Part shown: in pieces, positions 63,929-64,000 of the stretch
Position numbering within the stretch: position 1 is the stretch's first letter
Layout: every line of letters starts with the position of its first letter
Source of the DNA: Agitococcus lubricus
Lineage (GTDB): Bacteria > Pseudomonadota > Gammaproteobacteria > Pseudomonadales > Moraxellaceae
Direction of reading: 5' to 3'
DNA: 64,000 bases
Assembly (NCBI RefSeq): GCF_003051055.1
Contig: NZ_QAON01000002.1
Location: 124,001 to 188,000, forward strand
Translations under genes and position numbers: made by a program
Notes under the pieces: generated by a model
What the model was told of the DNA's origin: nothing
Databases searched by the model: none
What the model saw: only the letters and a program-made list of their open reading frames with translations

Positions 63929-64000
63929 GATACTAATTCCCTATGAAAACAGCTCAGTGGCATTGTTTTAGACCATCATTTCTGTCTCTAAAACGCAGAC

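Overview
The window looks like chromosomal DNA of a gammaproteobacterium of moderate to low GC. Signs are the type I-F CRISPR-Cas set, a Bcr/CflA efflux pump, BioA, RsmE, an SAH riboswitch ahead of ahcY-metF, and several acyl-CoA dehydrogenases. A relative of Moraxellaceae/Pseudomonadales is plausible, but the genus cannot be placed by reading alone. Short intergenic palindromes of three families are scattered through the window, and there is one MITE-like element.

Layout. 1-4.5 kb: start of a gamma carbonic anhydrase, two Nudix hydrolases, two orphan proteins (one behind a perfect CRP-type palindrome) and a secreted SOUL protein. 4.5-8 kb: an OsmC-YcaO fusion, a MITE and a PIN/AbrB toxin-antitoxin pair. 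8.2-12.2 kb: a minus-strand run of ATPase, TOPRIM-like DUF3226 protein, esterase, P-loop kinase and Thg1-like protein, which reads as an OLD/PARIS-like pair next to an RNA-repair pair. 12.3-15.4 kb: a complete TRAP transporter. 15.6-28.4 kb: type I-F CRISPR-Cas (cas1, cas2-3, csy1, csy2, csy3, cas6f), a leader with a consensus IHF site, and 62 identical repeats. 28.7-44.2 kb: acyl-CoA dehydrogenases, a flavoprotein, riboswitch-ahcY-metF, regulators, an efflux pump and bioA. 44.2-47.2 kb: a GDSL lipoprotein, then a broken rsmE copy, an IS1 remnant and a DUF1778-GNAT toxin-antitoxin pair placed before an intact rsmE. 47.3-63.9 kb: one long minus-strand tellurium-resistance/stress (ter) cluster: DUF475/TerC, several TerD-type proteins, VWA proteins, an AIM24 protein, ATP-grasp, PP2C, kinase, and a phosphoribosyltransferase/HAD/CitE-like biosynthetic module.

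Main discovery. The 435-bp gap between cas2-3 and csy1 (20105-20539) holds what looks like a CRISPR-regulated toxin-antitoxin RNA pair (CreTA type). On the minus strand two degenerate CRISPR repeats flank a 26-nt spacer. Both repeats keep the Cas6f hairpin through compensatory changes, and the first keeps the exact 8-nt 5' handle. The spacer matches a site 75-90 bp away that has a correct 5'-CC PAM. Its mismatches in the first 22 nt fall at positions 6, 10 and 18, and it covers the -35/-10 region of a small plus-strand unit. That unit has a 5' hairpin, a strong Shine-Dalgarno, a 10-codon ORF with tandem AGA-AGG codons, and a 15-bp 3' hairpin. The proposed logic is that Cascade loaded with the crRNA-like RNA silences the toxin RNA, so loss of Cascade releases it.

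How the genes work together. The CRISPR locus, its putative addiction module, the ATPase-TOPRIM pair, the RNA-repair pair and two protein toxin-antitoxin pairs form a defence-rich first half. The ter cluster is a single stress-response island. All family assignments come from reading motifs; no database search was run.
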